A stretch of 64,000 bases of DNA from Undaria pinnatifida (taxonomy: Eukaryota; Sar; Phaeophyceae; Laminariales; Alariaceae). The stretch is taken from positions 4,994,655-5,058,654 of the forward strand of contig JABAKD010000005.1 in NCBI GenBank assembly GCA_012845835.1, read 5' to 3'. The position numbers and the translations under genes are program-made. Below the pieces are notes generated by a model. That model did no database searches. It saw nothing but the letters and a program-made list of their open reading frames with translations, and was not told the origin of the DNA. This document shows positions 25,321-38,100 of this stretch, in pieces. Positions within the stretch are counted from its first letter, which is position 1. Every line of letters starts with the position of its first letter.

Positions 25321-25504
25321 CAGGGCTTTTCGCGAGTCGTGAGCCGTCCCGCGGATCGGGTCAGGAGGTTTCCAAAAATATCGCGGTTCGAGTCGGGTCG
25401 GGTCAAAAAGTGTCCGAAAACTCACGGGTCGGGTCGGGTCGGGCCAGGAAGTTTTCGGACCTCGCGGTTCACCCTGACCCGATCCGACCCGACCCGCGAG
25501 AAGA
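25321..25504 (+). repeat. GGGTC-rich element, copy C
   Basis: It starts CAGGGCTTTTCGCGAGTCGT, the clearest left end of the family, and closes near ACCCGCGAGAAG without the full right end. It is therefore probably truncated. Confidence 0.6.
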
Positions 25505-25619
25505 CGAAGGCTACGGAAGGGGATGTGCCCCTGTTTGTCACTGCTAGCTTTGAGCCACTCGCACGAACGACTCTCTCCCTCACGGACAAAAAGGCAACAA
25601 GTTTCAGGAGATTTTTTGG

Positions 25620-26405
25620 TGCAGCCTGGCTTACCATTCCACTGTGGGTTTTTCCGCGGGAAATTTTAGAAAACAGCACGGAAGGTTAACACCGCGAAGG
25701 AACTGGAGGGTCCTTCGCGCGATCGATCCCGAGCCACTGCAACCAAAGGCCCCAAACGGGACCCCCCCCCCCCCAACCGTAGCCTGGGTGAGACGCGAAA
25801 AAGCCCAGCTTTTTACGCAGGACAATAGTAGTCAAAACCCACGATACACCAAGGCTACGAAAAGGCGGGCACCTCCCTTTTCAGTACCAGGTTAGAGCTA
25901 CTCGCATGAGTGACTCTATGCTGATGCTGATGCTGATCGCTGATGCTGATGCTGATGCCGATGCTATAGTCGGCTTGTCGAAGGACACACATCGATGGCC
26001 TGGCTTTTTGCAGTGTGATACGTGCAAAATCACATAAGAGCACTCAACAGAAACGCCGTAAGATATCGCGGCCTAACCTTTCTAGCGAAACGTATAATCT
26101 AAAGCTGGCGAGAGTACTGACGTGCTAGGATACGCCTACGTGGCAAAATTAACCGACCATCACCGCCGGGTAAAAGCAGTATCCTTCACGCTATAGCTCG
26201 CAGATAACAACACTATGGGTTATGTTGTTTGCGCAGCTTGGCTTACCATTCCATCGCGGATTCACACCGCAAAGTTATCAACCACAAGAGTTCAAGACCG
26301 CAAAAGGAACAGGAGGGTCACTCGCGCGAGTGGCTCTCGATTCACTGCAAAAAAAGCCCCCAGAAGCCCCCCCCCTATCGTAGCCTTGGTCGATACACAA
26401 AAAGA
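25620..26405 (+). repeat. Two copies of a 'TTGGCTTACCATTCCA' repeat
   Basis: Blocks at about 25620-25800 and 26230-26400 share GGCTTACCATTCCA, the words GAACTGGAGGGTC / GAACAGGAGGGTC, and a 'CGTAGCCT.GGT' end. Each also carries CGCGCGA(T/G) text seen near 29440 and 33340. Dispersed family, class unknown. A GATGCT hexamer run lies between them at 25918-25964. Confidence 0.5.
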
Positions 26406-26849
26406 AACGTCTCCATATCCTGTTATGGGGTGATGTGCCTGCCTAGCTATAGGGAAGTAGATTTGTCTCTAGAACGGTCGTTCGTCGTGGACCTGATGGA
26501 GTACTTGGCTGTTCCAGGATTGAGATATTTGGGTCCCAAGTTTTGGGTCCTAAGGTGGTCACCCGTATATGTGATGGGACAATGTTGCAAGGGTGTTGGG
26601 GAGTTTTGTAGCATCTCCCGCCTCCGTCGAACCACTTGGAGTAGTCGCCCTATTTTCTTTTCCTTTTTTTTTCTGCTTGTTGTTCCATTTACACGGTTAT
26701 CTTGAAACTTTTTTTTTCTTCTTCTCCCTCCCTCGATGTAACTCAGACCCGGGGTCACTAATCGAGCTCTTCTCCCCCCTCTTCCACTACGGTACGCGCC
26801 TTCATTTTCTTGTCGCGGGAATAAGCCAGCAATTTCTCCCCCCATAGAC

Positions 26850-29800
26850 TCTCGTTGAATTGAGTGCTAAGTCTTTAAGCTAAGAAAGAAGCAATCTACA
26901 AGAAGAAAATCTAAACAACCCGAAGCGGCGCCTCTCAGAACCGATACCTCCTGTGCTCGCTACCGCTCAGCAGCACCCTGACAGATATCCCCGCTCAACT
27001 AACTATGCATTTGATCCTAATCGCTTGTTCTCCCGTAAATGTACATCTATCGACAAGAAAAAAAAGGCGTTTTTTTCGCTGTAGCATACCTGGTAATGTC
27101 GCTTGCTGTTTGTGACCACAGAGGTGGTCTATCTCGCGGCTATAGGCACGGACGCTGATTGTGCTGGATGTAGATGGGCGGAAACATCAGCTTACTTGAT
27201 GTAAAGAACACACATCCATACATCCACTGAATACGTCATTCATATTCATCTCGTTTAACGCAACACCGTTGTAGAAAAAGAGCAAAACCGACCAATTCCC
27301 CCCCCCCCCCCCCCCCCCCCCCCCCTGAAAACACGCCCCCCGCAGGTGAGCATATCTCTTTTGACCACGAAAGTTCCGGTGGCCAGTGACACCCATGGGC
27401 ACTAGTTTTTCCTATTGTACTAATGGGCTACGTCGACTTTCTTCGTACTGGTGTAGTCTAGCCCTACTGTAGTTTTCGACCAAGCTTTTTGATAAGAATG
27501 ACCGTAACTTCTTCGCCACACTGCTGTAGAAAAAGCCTATGCAAAACCTACCGATCACCTGATATTCCCCAACACTTACGACCCGGCACTGTGCGAAAAA
27601 TACGCCGCCCGCAGGTGAACGTCTCTCTCTTGGCCACGAACATTCCAGCAACCAGCGACACCCCCTGGGCCGTGGGGGGGGGGCATCGGAATGATTTTGG
27701 AAACGCCTCCGTATCCAGGGTGTGCGTCATGCTCAGCGGGGGGGGTTGTCTGGAGCCTTTCGGTCAGTGTTTGCGTCGGTTAGTGTTAGCATACTTAAGG
27801 CTATAGTAGTGGTGTACTCACCTTGAGACCACCCCCACATTAAGACCATCCCGTGCTATGGTGTTGCCCTGGGAACCCAACAAGACAAAGGGCCTTGGAT
27901 GCGGAAACGGTATACAAGAGGTTTCACACGCCTTGGAAGGCGTGTGCCTGTAAGAAAAAGGGGATGATGCAATTGCTTCGCCGGATTTGCAGCACGCTTA
28001 GCACTCGGTTCTACCAGTGTCTCGTGAGATTAGTACAAGAGCTTTTCCAATACAAGTGAGCAGCCAACGCGGAACCTGCCTAGCAGAGAGACTCTCAAGA
28101 GGGTGAACTGTGTCTGTTACTAGGGCTCTATCTTACAATCGTACACCACTGCATCATAAGTACCAATGTGCTACTCAGCAGATGCATGGTCTCTTGTTAA
28201 ACTTGATATCTCACACGAGCTATGTCAAGGTTAGGGTCATTCTTCTTATCGACGCCTTTTATTTTTTTGCAAAAACTTCAATTTTTATTAGGTACTTTTT
28301 TTTTGTCGAAATACGGGAACGTTTTCGGATCCCTCTCTAGTTCACGTGCTGGTCTTAATCTCCCGAGAAATCTTAAACCGGGTGGTCTTACGACGGGGTA
28401 CACCACTGCGTCATAAGTGCTAATAAACTACTGAGCAGACAGGTGGTTTCTAGTTACATTTTTTTTAATGTCTCACACGTGTGATGTCGAAAGTCAGGGG
28501 CGTTTTTCTTATCGACGCCTTCACCGGTGGTCAAACGGACTAATACCCTCTGACATACGTTTACAAATGGCGTCGATGGCAGGACCAGTGATCAAACGGA
28601 CTAGTACCCTCTAACATCTTAACGTTAGCGAGCATTACTGTTTATTAAAACGACGAGTTTCGGAATTCACACGACGCCACAAAATAGGGAGCCCTGTCGA
28701 TATCGCTGAAGTCGGATTGCGCGTCCGCCGCCGCCGACCAAAACATGCGCAAATAAGTTGTTGACGACAGTTACAAATATGCCCCTGCGCGAGCTCCTGG
28801 CGAGCAGCTACGATACCACCCTTAGCATTAGCGTAAATCAGTGGTCCCTCTGTAGTGCCGGTATGTGTACTATAGAGGGAAATATAGGCACTATAGCGGC
28901 AACCGGCACCGCTCCGCATACTTCCACTGCTGGTTCTTCCCACCTGTCCCCAACGACTTGACAGGCACTATAGCGAGCAACCGGCACTATGAAGGGGCCT
29001 CTACTGTATAGGGATAGGTGTCCTGTACTGTAGACGAGAGACAACGCCAGCACCAGGAGTTCGCGGACGACGGGGACCATGCCATGTCGTCAACAACATG
29101 TCCCCGTCTCCCTTCTTCAATACCATAAAATGTTCACCAAGTGCCAACCCAATCTAAGACTTCGGGCGCTACGCTTTGGGTTCTCGACTATTGCACTACT
29201 GGTACGCAAGCACAAGTGAACTCCAACCCCAGCATACTTTGTTCCGACCAATGATACGTTCGGGAGGTCGCCTCCTGGGGCCTAATTTTCAGCGGCCTGG
29301 ATGCCCCTTCCGCGAGTAACTGCCTAGTTGCTTTTCGGCTGTGCGAACGTACACCACCCTGGAATACCTTGGGCCAAGAAAATGTTTTTGTTTTTTTTTC
29401 GCAGTTTTTATCTGCCGTGAGGTGCCGAGCCGCTCGCGCGAATGACCTAATCTCAGAATAGAAAATGGGGGTATACCACAACATCCCCCCTAGCATAATA
29501 GCCTTGGTCTTCCCGAAACGTGGGTGGTGCGGTACAGTACATGGATCTACGAGAAAGAAACGGCCGACATGGATCGGAATATTATACTCATTTTTCGGGG
29601 CGCAACCTACGTAAGAAGCGTGGGTTGAAAAACTAAGCATGCCGTCTCAAGGACGGACGCGACGTGTGCCTTGTAAATTGACTCAATGGGAAAGCGAACC
29701 TTAAATTTCCACACACCCGACGGATCACGATCCAGATCATCTAAAGTGTTTATCTGTCGTTTATGGTATGTTGTGCAAGATCTGTGCAGGATCTGCATAG

Positions 29801-30020
29801 GTTCTGTGCAGGACCTGCGTAGGATCCGTGTAGGACAGATCCAAGCCAGGAAACACGTGCTAGATTCATTCAGATAATACAGCTCTAACCCGGCAATATT
29901 ACCTATAAGCCGTGCAGATCATACAGACCGGACATATTTCTGCCCTGAGAGACACAGATCGTATAGTTCATTGATAGATCTGATCTATCAGATGCGTGAA
30001 ACTTTGGTGAAAGTAGTACA
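26850..30020. other. Non-coding region
   Basis: No exon supported. It contains a 28-base C run (27298-27325), a V-family copy (27120-27225), and an inverted relative of the tandem units found at 58.5 kb (28830-29010, with GTGCCGGTATGTG and GGCACTATAGCG). Confidence 0.4.
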
Positions 30021-30025
30021 TTAGT

Positions 30026-30279
30026 CAGGGTATTTCACGGGTCATCATCTGGCCCGTGGTTCGGATCAGATCGGCTTTCTAAAACTCGCTGGTCGAGTCG
30101 GGTCTGGTCAGGAGATAATCGAAATCTCATGGGTCGGGTCGGGTCGGGTCGGGTCGGGTCGGGTCGGGTCGGGTCGGGTCGGGTCGAGTGACGGATTTAT
30201 CAATAATGTGATGGGTAGGGTGAGGTCACCCTGTTCTAATCCGAACCGCGAGAAGCGATCCGATTCGTGAAAAGCCCTG
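30026..30279 (+). repeat. GGGTC-rich element, copy D (best ends)
   Basis: The left end CAGGGTATTTCACGGGTC and the right end ATTCGTGAAAAGCCCTG are inverted copies of each other with few mismatches. Inside lies an exact (GGGTC)n run of about 11 units at 30130-30185. This is the best copy for defining the element's termini. Confidence 0.65.
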
Positions 30280-31261
30280 ATATTAACGGAAATTTCGGCC
30301 TCAAGAGGAAGGAGGAAAAATGGACCAAAAGCACCACACTATTTTTGTTCCAGCACGTCGTACACAGCACGCAGCCTTACGGCACACGGCTTGGTTTTGG
30401 GCGGGTGGCTGGTTGATTTTTTTCGAATAGTCCACCGGACTACTTACGGAAGACCATACTAAGTAGGACCCGCGCTATACAGCAAAATCTATGCATTGCC
30501 CTGTTTTTTCCCAGCCATATTTTGTCTTGATTAATGTGTCCTCCCGGAACAGTAACCTCTAGTACATCAACACACCATGGCAAGGGGTGCTGTTCTAGGT
30601 CTTGTGTTCCGTCTTTGAAAACTGCGGGTGTGCGAGTTGTCAAGTATTATGAACATCGAGGGGCAGCGAGAACGGTCAATGAACGCCATGCACGATTAAA
30701 AACATCGTAGATGTCGCTGGGGGCTCTCGCAGTACGATATTTTGCGCTGCCGTCAAGGCGTGTGCGCTGGTCGGTCCGCGGCAGCAGCGGTCGTATAACC
30801 CCGCTTGAGCGATAGCGAAAGCCGTCCCTGTTTTTTTTGGCGCAGCGTTAAACATAAACCCGCATTCGCTAGTAGTAAAAGCAATTACAGCGGTGAATAA
30901 GGGACGACACCCGTGGCCGCGGCTTGTTCCTAAGGTCGCTGAGGGCCAGACCCCGCCCGCGGCTTGAGCTTGAATGTAAAGGCGATGAACAAACAACAGA
31001 ACAAGCAAAAGTCAACCACCAATTATCAGTGTTGGTTTTCGACGCCATTCTTCACGCGGAGTTATCTTGCAAACGATAAACAAATGTGCACCGAGCTTAG
31101 CCAGCTCACAGCCCTAGAACCAGCTGCAACACCCAGCCAGCTAAAAAACTTGCCAGCGTCTTAGCTAATATTATAGTCAGCCAATTCATAGCCCTGGGAA
31201 AACAGCGAATTGTACTATCTAGCCAAGCAAGAGTTTGCCGGGGGCCTTTTCTTTTTATTAT

Positions 31262-31405
31262 CAAGTTTACTTTCCAGCTCACCTAATGAGAGATTTTACC
31301 CCTCAGCGACCTTCTGGACAAGCCGTGCTCACAGGTGTCTCCCCCCCCGTCCCCCCGCCCCCCCCGACACTTGCCATCATTTTTTATATTGCGCATAGGG
31401 TTCAA
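31262..31405 (+). repeat. Dispersed 'ACAAGCCGTG.TCACAGGTGTC' repeat
   Basis: Shares CCTCAGCGACCTTCTGGACA, the CACAGGTGTC word and ATTGCGCATAGGGTTC with copies at 9208-9300 and 61595-61690, and with inverted copies at 15420-15530 and 30880-30970. Non-coding. Confidence 0.5.
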
Positions 31406-31469
31406 CGTTCTCACTTTTTAGCCTTTTTTATGATTGTCGACTTTCGTCGAGTGCCAATAAATAGTCGGC

Positions 31470-32490
31470 GACTTGTAGTCACCCAACTCCCAGTCCTACT
31501 ACGCCACCGTTGCCGCGCTGTCTCGCTAACACACTTAAAAACAAACTTGGAAGGTGATGACTACTCCAACTGCACCACGAGACGAACATAGATGTAACAC
31601 TCCACAAATTACCGAAAGGAACCAACCGTGACACCTAGCCAACTAGCGACAAGTCGGCGACTTACTATTGGTACATTCAAGTCAACTCACAGCCTAGCAA
31701 AAGGGCTGCGGGTAGAGGCACACCGTTCTTGTGCCTTGAGGCTCCTCGCTGAAGAAGAACTAAGCCTTCGGATGCAAGAAAAACACAATTTTTTGAGAAA
31801 AATTTAAAGCTCTTCCCGATGAGCAGTCCCATGGCCTAGGCTAGGTATGCCACGAAAAATATTGTAAACCAAGGAAAAGATATTGCCGGCGATTTTGGGC
31901 CAAGGAGGGTTAAGGAGCCCCGTCACTTCAGAAAAACGATTCAGCTTAACAGCGTTATCCCTCTGCCGTGGCGCACGTCAGCCCAGAACTAACCGCAATA
32001 CCTAGGCAACGCATATGCCTAGTCGGCGAACATACAGTCAACCGATTTACAGCCCTAGTAGTAGCGCTGGTGACACCGTCGCCGCGCTGCCTCGTTAACA
32101 AACACAAATACAAAAAAGCAGAACTGCGCGAATTTCCGCAAGGAAGGAACAGAGTCCAATACCTGGCCAACTATAATGGTATTAGCCGCAATCGGTGGCT
32201 CATTTTCGGGTAATCCATAGCCCTGCTCTGCCACCGTCCCCGCGCTGTCTCGTCAATAAACCAACAAGAAACCATGGAAAGTGGAGACTACTCCAACTGT
32301 ACCGCGAGGTTATGACGAGGTGCAGACGCATAGCCCCGCAAAAATTAACGCAAGGAAACAACTGCTTTTGCCAAGCCAACTATTATATACGATTGATAGT
32401 CGGCAACTTCCTGTTAGTATCGCCAGCCAAATCATATGCCCTCTACCGTGCCACCGTCGCCGTGCTTGCCTTACTAACCGACGTCAAAAA
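31470..32490 (+). repeat. Diverged tandem units containing GCCACCGTCGCCGCGCTG
   Basis: The word GCCACCGTTGCCGCGCTG and close variants occur near 31504, 32072, 32231 and 32451, each followed by a 'TCGTTAACAAAC'-type stretch. Short text such as GACTACTCCAACTG also recurs (31558, 32286 and 33825). The units are diverged and non-coding. Confidence 0.45.
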
Positions 32491-32499
32491 TGTATCACG

Positions 32500-33260
32500 C
32501 CGGATAGATCACGATCCAGATCATCTAGATAATATGGATCATCTAGATAATCTAGGTCATACAGATAATCTAGATCATACAGATTATAAAGATCATACAT
32601 ATCATACAGATCATACAGATCGTACAGATCACACAGATCATATACATCACATACATCAAATAGATCCTGTATCTGTCGTTATGATATATTGTGCAGGATC
32701 TATCTGTGTAGCACAGTATATATCCAACGCAGGAAACATGTGCTGTATATATCATCAAGATATTTCGGCTCTCACCCGGCAACGAGATCAATAGGCCATG
32801 CAGATCATGCAGACCAGGGATCTGTCTGCCCTGAAAGACACAGATCATATAGATCAGCAATGGGGATCCTATCTGTACCATGTGTGGTATACCATTTCAC
32901 ACCTTGGGAGTCATCCCACGGTAGGGGTTGCACTTTTTGGGCCGAACGTTTCCCGGCCGGTTGGGCTCCCCACGTGAGGAGCTACCGGTTAGTCTGATAC
33001 CCACGCGAACATATTTGTTCTACTCGTAGGGCTGGTCATGTAGGGAGGGTTGGTCGGATTGCGTGAACGAATGCCTCCGGAAGTCATGTTTCGGGAGAGA
33101 TTAATTGAGCTCCTCAGGCTAGCAGGCCAGAAACTCCTGCTGCACCCCCTACCCCGTGGGATGGCTCTCGGACAGATCACGATGTAGATCCTCTAGATAA
33201 TCTAGATCACACAGATCATCTAGATCATCTAGATCATCTAGATCATTTAGATCATTTATC
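32500..33260. repeat. GATCATCTAGATCATACA minisatellite in two blocks
   Basis: Blocks at about 32505-32665 and 33172-33260 are made of GATCAT, CTAGAT and ACAGAT words. Many units contain the palindrome ATCTAGAT. Both blocks are followed by CTGTCGTTA(T/C)GATAT and TTGTGCAGGATCT, so a larger unit was duplicated. A related region lies at 29715-29850. Frames rich in His/Asp/Thr across it are artefacts. Confidence 0.65.
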
Positions 33261-33264
33261 TGTC

Positions 33265-34955
33265 GTTACGATATGTTGTGCAGGATCTGTGTAGTGTACA
33301 GGACCAAAGCTACAGCAGGGGGGGTCACTTCTGCGGCCTTGGTTTTGCATTTTCGTGGTCACTCGCGAGAGCGGCCCCCCTGTTCCTTCAACGACCTTGA
33401 AAAAAATAGTTTTGAGCTGTCTTAATTTTGCGACACGAATCCGCAACAGCAATGGAACGGTTAGCAACACCGCGCCTAACAAATCCCCTAAAAGTATTTT
33501 TGTTTCTGCGAGGGGTACATACTGATAGTCACGCGCGCGAGCGGTGAAAAACCCGGTAGCGAACTAGAGGGTACCCCGCCCCACCATAGCCTTGGCAATA
33601 GGTCCAACAGGAAGCATGCGCTCTGGGTCGTGCAGATCCGATCATACGACTCCCACCCGGCGGCCACACAATTCAGACCTTACACCAGACAGATCAGATA
33701 TTTGTAAGATCAAGCCAGGGGTCTCTCTTCCCTGAAAGACACAGATCATCTACACCTGGTAAATCATTAACAGGGACCTGATCTGTCCGTTTTTTTTTTG
33801 CGATAACTTGTGCGGAAGGTGACGACTACTCCAACTGCACCGCGAGGTGTTGGGGAGATGGGTTTTCGGGCGCGGACGCCTCCCCGACGACTTTCGTCAC
33901 TTCTAGGTGAAGGGGGAAAAAAAAACAAAAAAAAACATTCTGCGTCCTGCCGACGACGCCATTGTAGTAGCTATTGGAGCGATATGAACCTATGTATAAG
34001 GACCGACTTCTGTTATGCTGCAGGGGGTGCCTCTGGTCTCTGTAGTGGTCACTCGCACGAGGGCAGTGTAGTAGTATTGGGGCGATATAGACCTAGGGGC
34101 CGACTACTGCTATGCAGGGGCGTCCGCGGCTCTGTAACGGTCACCCACACGAGGATTGCTTGGATGTTACATCTCTGGTAGTAGTTGCTTGATGTCCGCC
34201 AGATACCTTCCGACAGAAAGGGTGGGCGGAGCCGTTCGTTTCAGGTGGGCGACAGCGCCTGCCAGGTATAAAGGGATCAACTGCTGTAATCACAACGCCC
34301 CAGCGGGGGGGAAGGGGATGCCATAACAGGGAGGTGTAAGAGGCAGGACGAACGCTACTGTAGCGGTGCACCGTTTTTTTTTGCCGAGGCTCTTAACCTG
34401 AGGAGATATTTTGCTACCTCACCCAAAAGAAAACGGATTCTGAGGGAAACTGAAAGTGTAGCCCGATGAACAAACCCATGCATGGGCTAAACATACGAAA
34501 AAGAAGAAGAAAAAATGATGTTTTGCGACGATTTTGGGTGAAGGAGCCCCGTCGTACAGAAAAAATAATCTAGCCGAAAAAGTGATACCTCTATCGTAGC
34601 ACGCGTCCAGACGAGAATACGAATGAGAAGAAAGGGTGGAGCGAGGGCAACAAGGTGGATTAAACCGTTTGGAGGGCGTGATTATATCTTGATTTTGGTA
34701 AAGAGAGACAAAAAAAATCCCAGGCGATTGCGATATTTCCAATCGTCTACGAGTGACGTGAGCGCGCTGTCAGTAAGCCAGTCTGTCGGTAGGAGTAGGG
34801 GCCTTGCTGCACCGGTCCCGTACGAGTCTTTGTATTGTTGAAGTTTGGACACCATGGTATTTCTTCGCCAAAGCCAGCAATGGCCGATGTCGTAATCGTC
34901 AATTTTCGTCGTCAATGTTTCCCTGTACTATAATCAAGCCTCCTCGGGGTTGTGA
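33265..34955. other. Non-coding region upstream of the first recognised NHL exon
   Basis: It holds repeat fragments (CGCGCGAG family near 33350-33600, GGAGCCCC family at 34380-34610) and no recognisable exon. The start of the NHL gene must lie here or further left. I could not identify a signal-peptide exon. Confidence 0.35.
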
Positions 34956-34958
34956 TGA

Positions 34959-35045
34959 AAATGATGGTGATGGTGATGGCGATGATGAGGGTGATGGTGA
35001 CGACAATGATGATGGCGATGATGATGGTGATGATGACAACGATAA
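34959..35045 (+). repeat. GATGGTGAT-type imperfect repeat
   Basis: About 85 bases of GAT, GGT and GAC triplets, which read as Asp/Gly in the frame continuing into 35097-35148. It could be coding (acidic linker) or intronic; a good acceptor just downstream at 35095-35096 favours intronic. Confidence 0.6.
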
Positions 35046-35096
35046 TATTTCAGAAACGTTTGAAATTAGTTTGTTGACACCATTCGGCTTTTCCAG

Positions 35097-35148
35097 GTTC
35101 GAAGACAGCGCTGCAACGACCTCGACTGTGGCTTGGGAGTACCCGAAG
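35097..35148 (+). CDS. Possible upstream exon of the NHL gene
   Basis: A pyrimidine-rich acceptor (CGGCTTTTCCAG) opens a frame FEDSAATTSTVAWEYPK that ends in a donor GAAG then GTGCGT at codon phase 0, as the exon at 35840 requires. It carries no diagnostic motif. A longer reading through the acidic repeat upstream is also open. Support is only phase and splice-site quality. Confidence 0.35.
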
Positions 35149-38100
35149 GTGCGTATTGTCATGGTGCTCCGCTGCTGCGAGTAACGAGTTTCGAGAAAAG
35201 ATAGATAGAAAGAAAGAAAAATTGGTGCTCATGGGCTGTTGCTCATGGTCGCGGTGTGCTTCCAAAATTTTGAATTATGAAAAATATGAAAACGAAAAAT
35301 CTGCTCTTGGATATGAGATGAAAATTTGATGAGCAAGAAGGCCGCGCTCCTGGGTGAGAAACATGGAACGCGCGCTCGAATTGCGACGAGAGCTTCGAGC
35401 TTCGTACCAATCTACCACGGGAGGTGCTCCACTACCTTCCACCGCGACCTACTCCCCCCGCTTCTCAACCCCTATCGCACATTATCCGCCATCGTCGCCG
35501 TTCTTCTTGCCGTCGATCAGCTCGAGGTTGCACCACTAGTTAGCATGTTGGGGCTGTGTTGCGTCGTGGGCACATCCGCTCTCCACCCACCTCCTCTACC
35601 TATATTTTCCGCCTAGATCGATGCTTTTGTGCAGCTTTCGCCCCCACCCCAGTATCAACAAGCGGCGACTGGCTGGAGGAGGTGGCGCGCCCTATCGCTC
35701 TACCATTCGGCAGAGTCACACTTTGCATAACACTGCCCCCCCAAAAAAAAACGTGCTGTTATCGCACACTGCGCCTAATACCGCTGCGCCAAAACTGCTC
35801 TGTTGTTGTTAAAACCGTGTTGTTATCGCTTATGTACAGGCGCTTGCGTCATCTTACGGCCCGCTGGAGTCCACTCCCAGCTTCAACCCGCAGGGGTACG
35901 TGTTCACCCTCGCGGGGGGGTCTGGCGCGGCGGGATACGCAGACGGAAGCGGAGCGGCGGCTTTGTTCAGCGACCCACAGGTTGTGAAGATTTTGGGCAC
36001 CATATACAACGCAAGACACCTAATACGACACAGAAACACCGGCCCAGGCTGAGTTGCTTGTTTAGAATAGCTTGCGTTCTACACATTTCTTCTTTTTCTT
36101 TTGGCTCATTCCTTCTATTATCTTCACACCGTTTTTACTTCCCCTCCTCCCTAGTCGTAACACAGATCCGGGAGATCACTAAGCAGGCTCTTCTCTCCCC
36201 TCCCTACTTCGGTATGCGCTATCTTTTTATCGCAAGAGGACTTCAGCCGTTTTCTTTCCTCGTCGACTCGCATCCAGCTAACTTCGGTATCATGGTTCCC
36301 TGGTTCCCGATTATTTTTTTTTCCTGTAAAAATTAGCCTGGCTTTCTGACTACCCTGTTTCTCATTGGGTGTCCTGCACGATGTAGCAATAAAAAAAGAA
36401 AATGCCGTCTTCTATCACAGCAGTGTGAGCGTACAACATGCGACGCTTCAATCTACGCGCGCGTCACACGAGTCCTGTCGAGCTAGTCTATATTTTACGG
36501 TGGGCGGGTCAATGTTTGGGCTACCCTATACCATTGCAACGTTTGGGCTACCCTATACAGTTGCAACGTTGAGCGTTCGTGCTTTTTTTCTTTCAAAAAA
36601 TACACCGCCTGCCATGGTAGGATTATTATGTTGCTTGTGGTGCCGCACCAACAAAATCTTGTGAGATCCGTTTTTTTAGTGGCGTGCAGAGCCATTGGTG
36701 CAAGTGGCCCATATTCGGCAGTGAAAATTGGGGCATGACAAAACATAACACAACACAACATAACATCATATACCACAACATAAAATAACATAACCTAATG
36801 TATCGTAACGTAACGTAACATAACGTACCATACCATACCATACCATACCATAACAAACCATAACATAAAATAACACAACATAACATAACATAACATAACA
36901 TAACATAACATAACATAACATAACATAACATAACATAACATAACATAACATAACGTAACATAACACAACAAAACTTGACGTAACGTAGCACAATATCACA
37001 TAACATAACATAACATAACATAACATAGCATAACATAACATAACATAACATAACATAACATAACATAACATAACATACCATAACATAACATACCATAACA
37101 TAAAATAACATAACATAACATAACACAACACAACATAACATAACACAACATAACATGTCATAACATCCCATAACATAGAAAAACATAACATACCATAGCA
37201 TAACACAACACAGCATAACAAAACATAAAAATAACATAACATAACATAATAACATAACATAACATAACATAATATAACATAACATAACACAACACAACAT
37301 GACATAACATAACATAACACAACATAGCATAACATACCATAACATAAAATAACACAACACAACACAACACAACACAACATAACATAACATAGCATAACAT
37401 AGCATAACATAACATAACATAACATAACATAACACAACATAGCATAACATAACATAACATAACATAACATAACATAACATAACATAACATAACACAACAT
37501 AACATAACATAACATAACATAACATAACATAACATAACAAAACATAGCGTAACATAACATAATGTAACGTAGCACAACACAGAATAGGGTAACATAGCAT
37601 AACATAACATAACGTAACATAACATAACATAACATAACATAACATAACATAACATAACATAACATGACATAACATAACATAACATAGCATAACATAACAT
37701 AACATAACATAACATAACATGACATAACATAACATAACATAACACAACATAACATACCATAACAAAACATAGCGTAACATAACATAATGTAACGTAGCAC
37801 AACACAGAATAGGGTAACATAGCATAACATAACATAACGTAACATAACATAACATAACACAACATAATATAACATGACATAGCATAACATAACATAACAT
37901 AACATAACATAACACAACACAACATAACATAACATAACATAACATAACATAACATAACATAGCATAACATAGCATAACATAACATAACATAACATACCAT
38001 AACATACCATAACATAACACAACGTACCATAACATAACATAACTTAACATAACATAACATGACATAACATGACATAACATAACATTTTCCCTCTGGGGTA

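Noticed and set aside
32195-32794. 199-codon frame with His/Asp/Thr repeats
   Set aside because: The repeat part is a translation of GATCAT minisatellite units.
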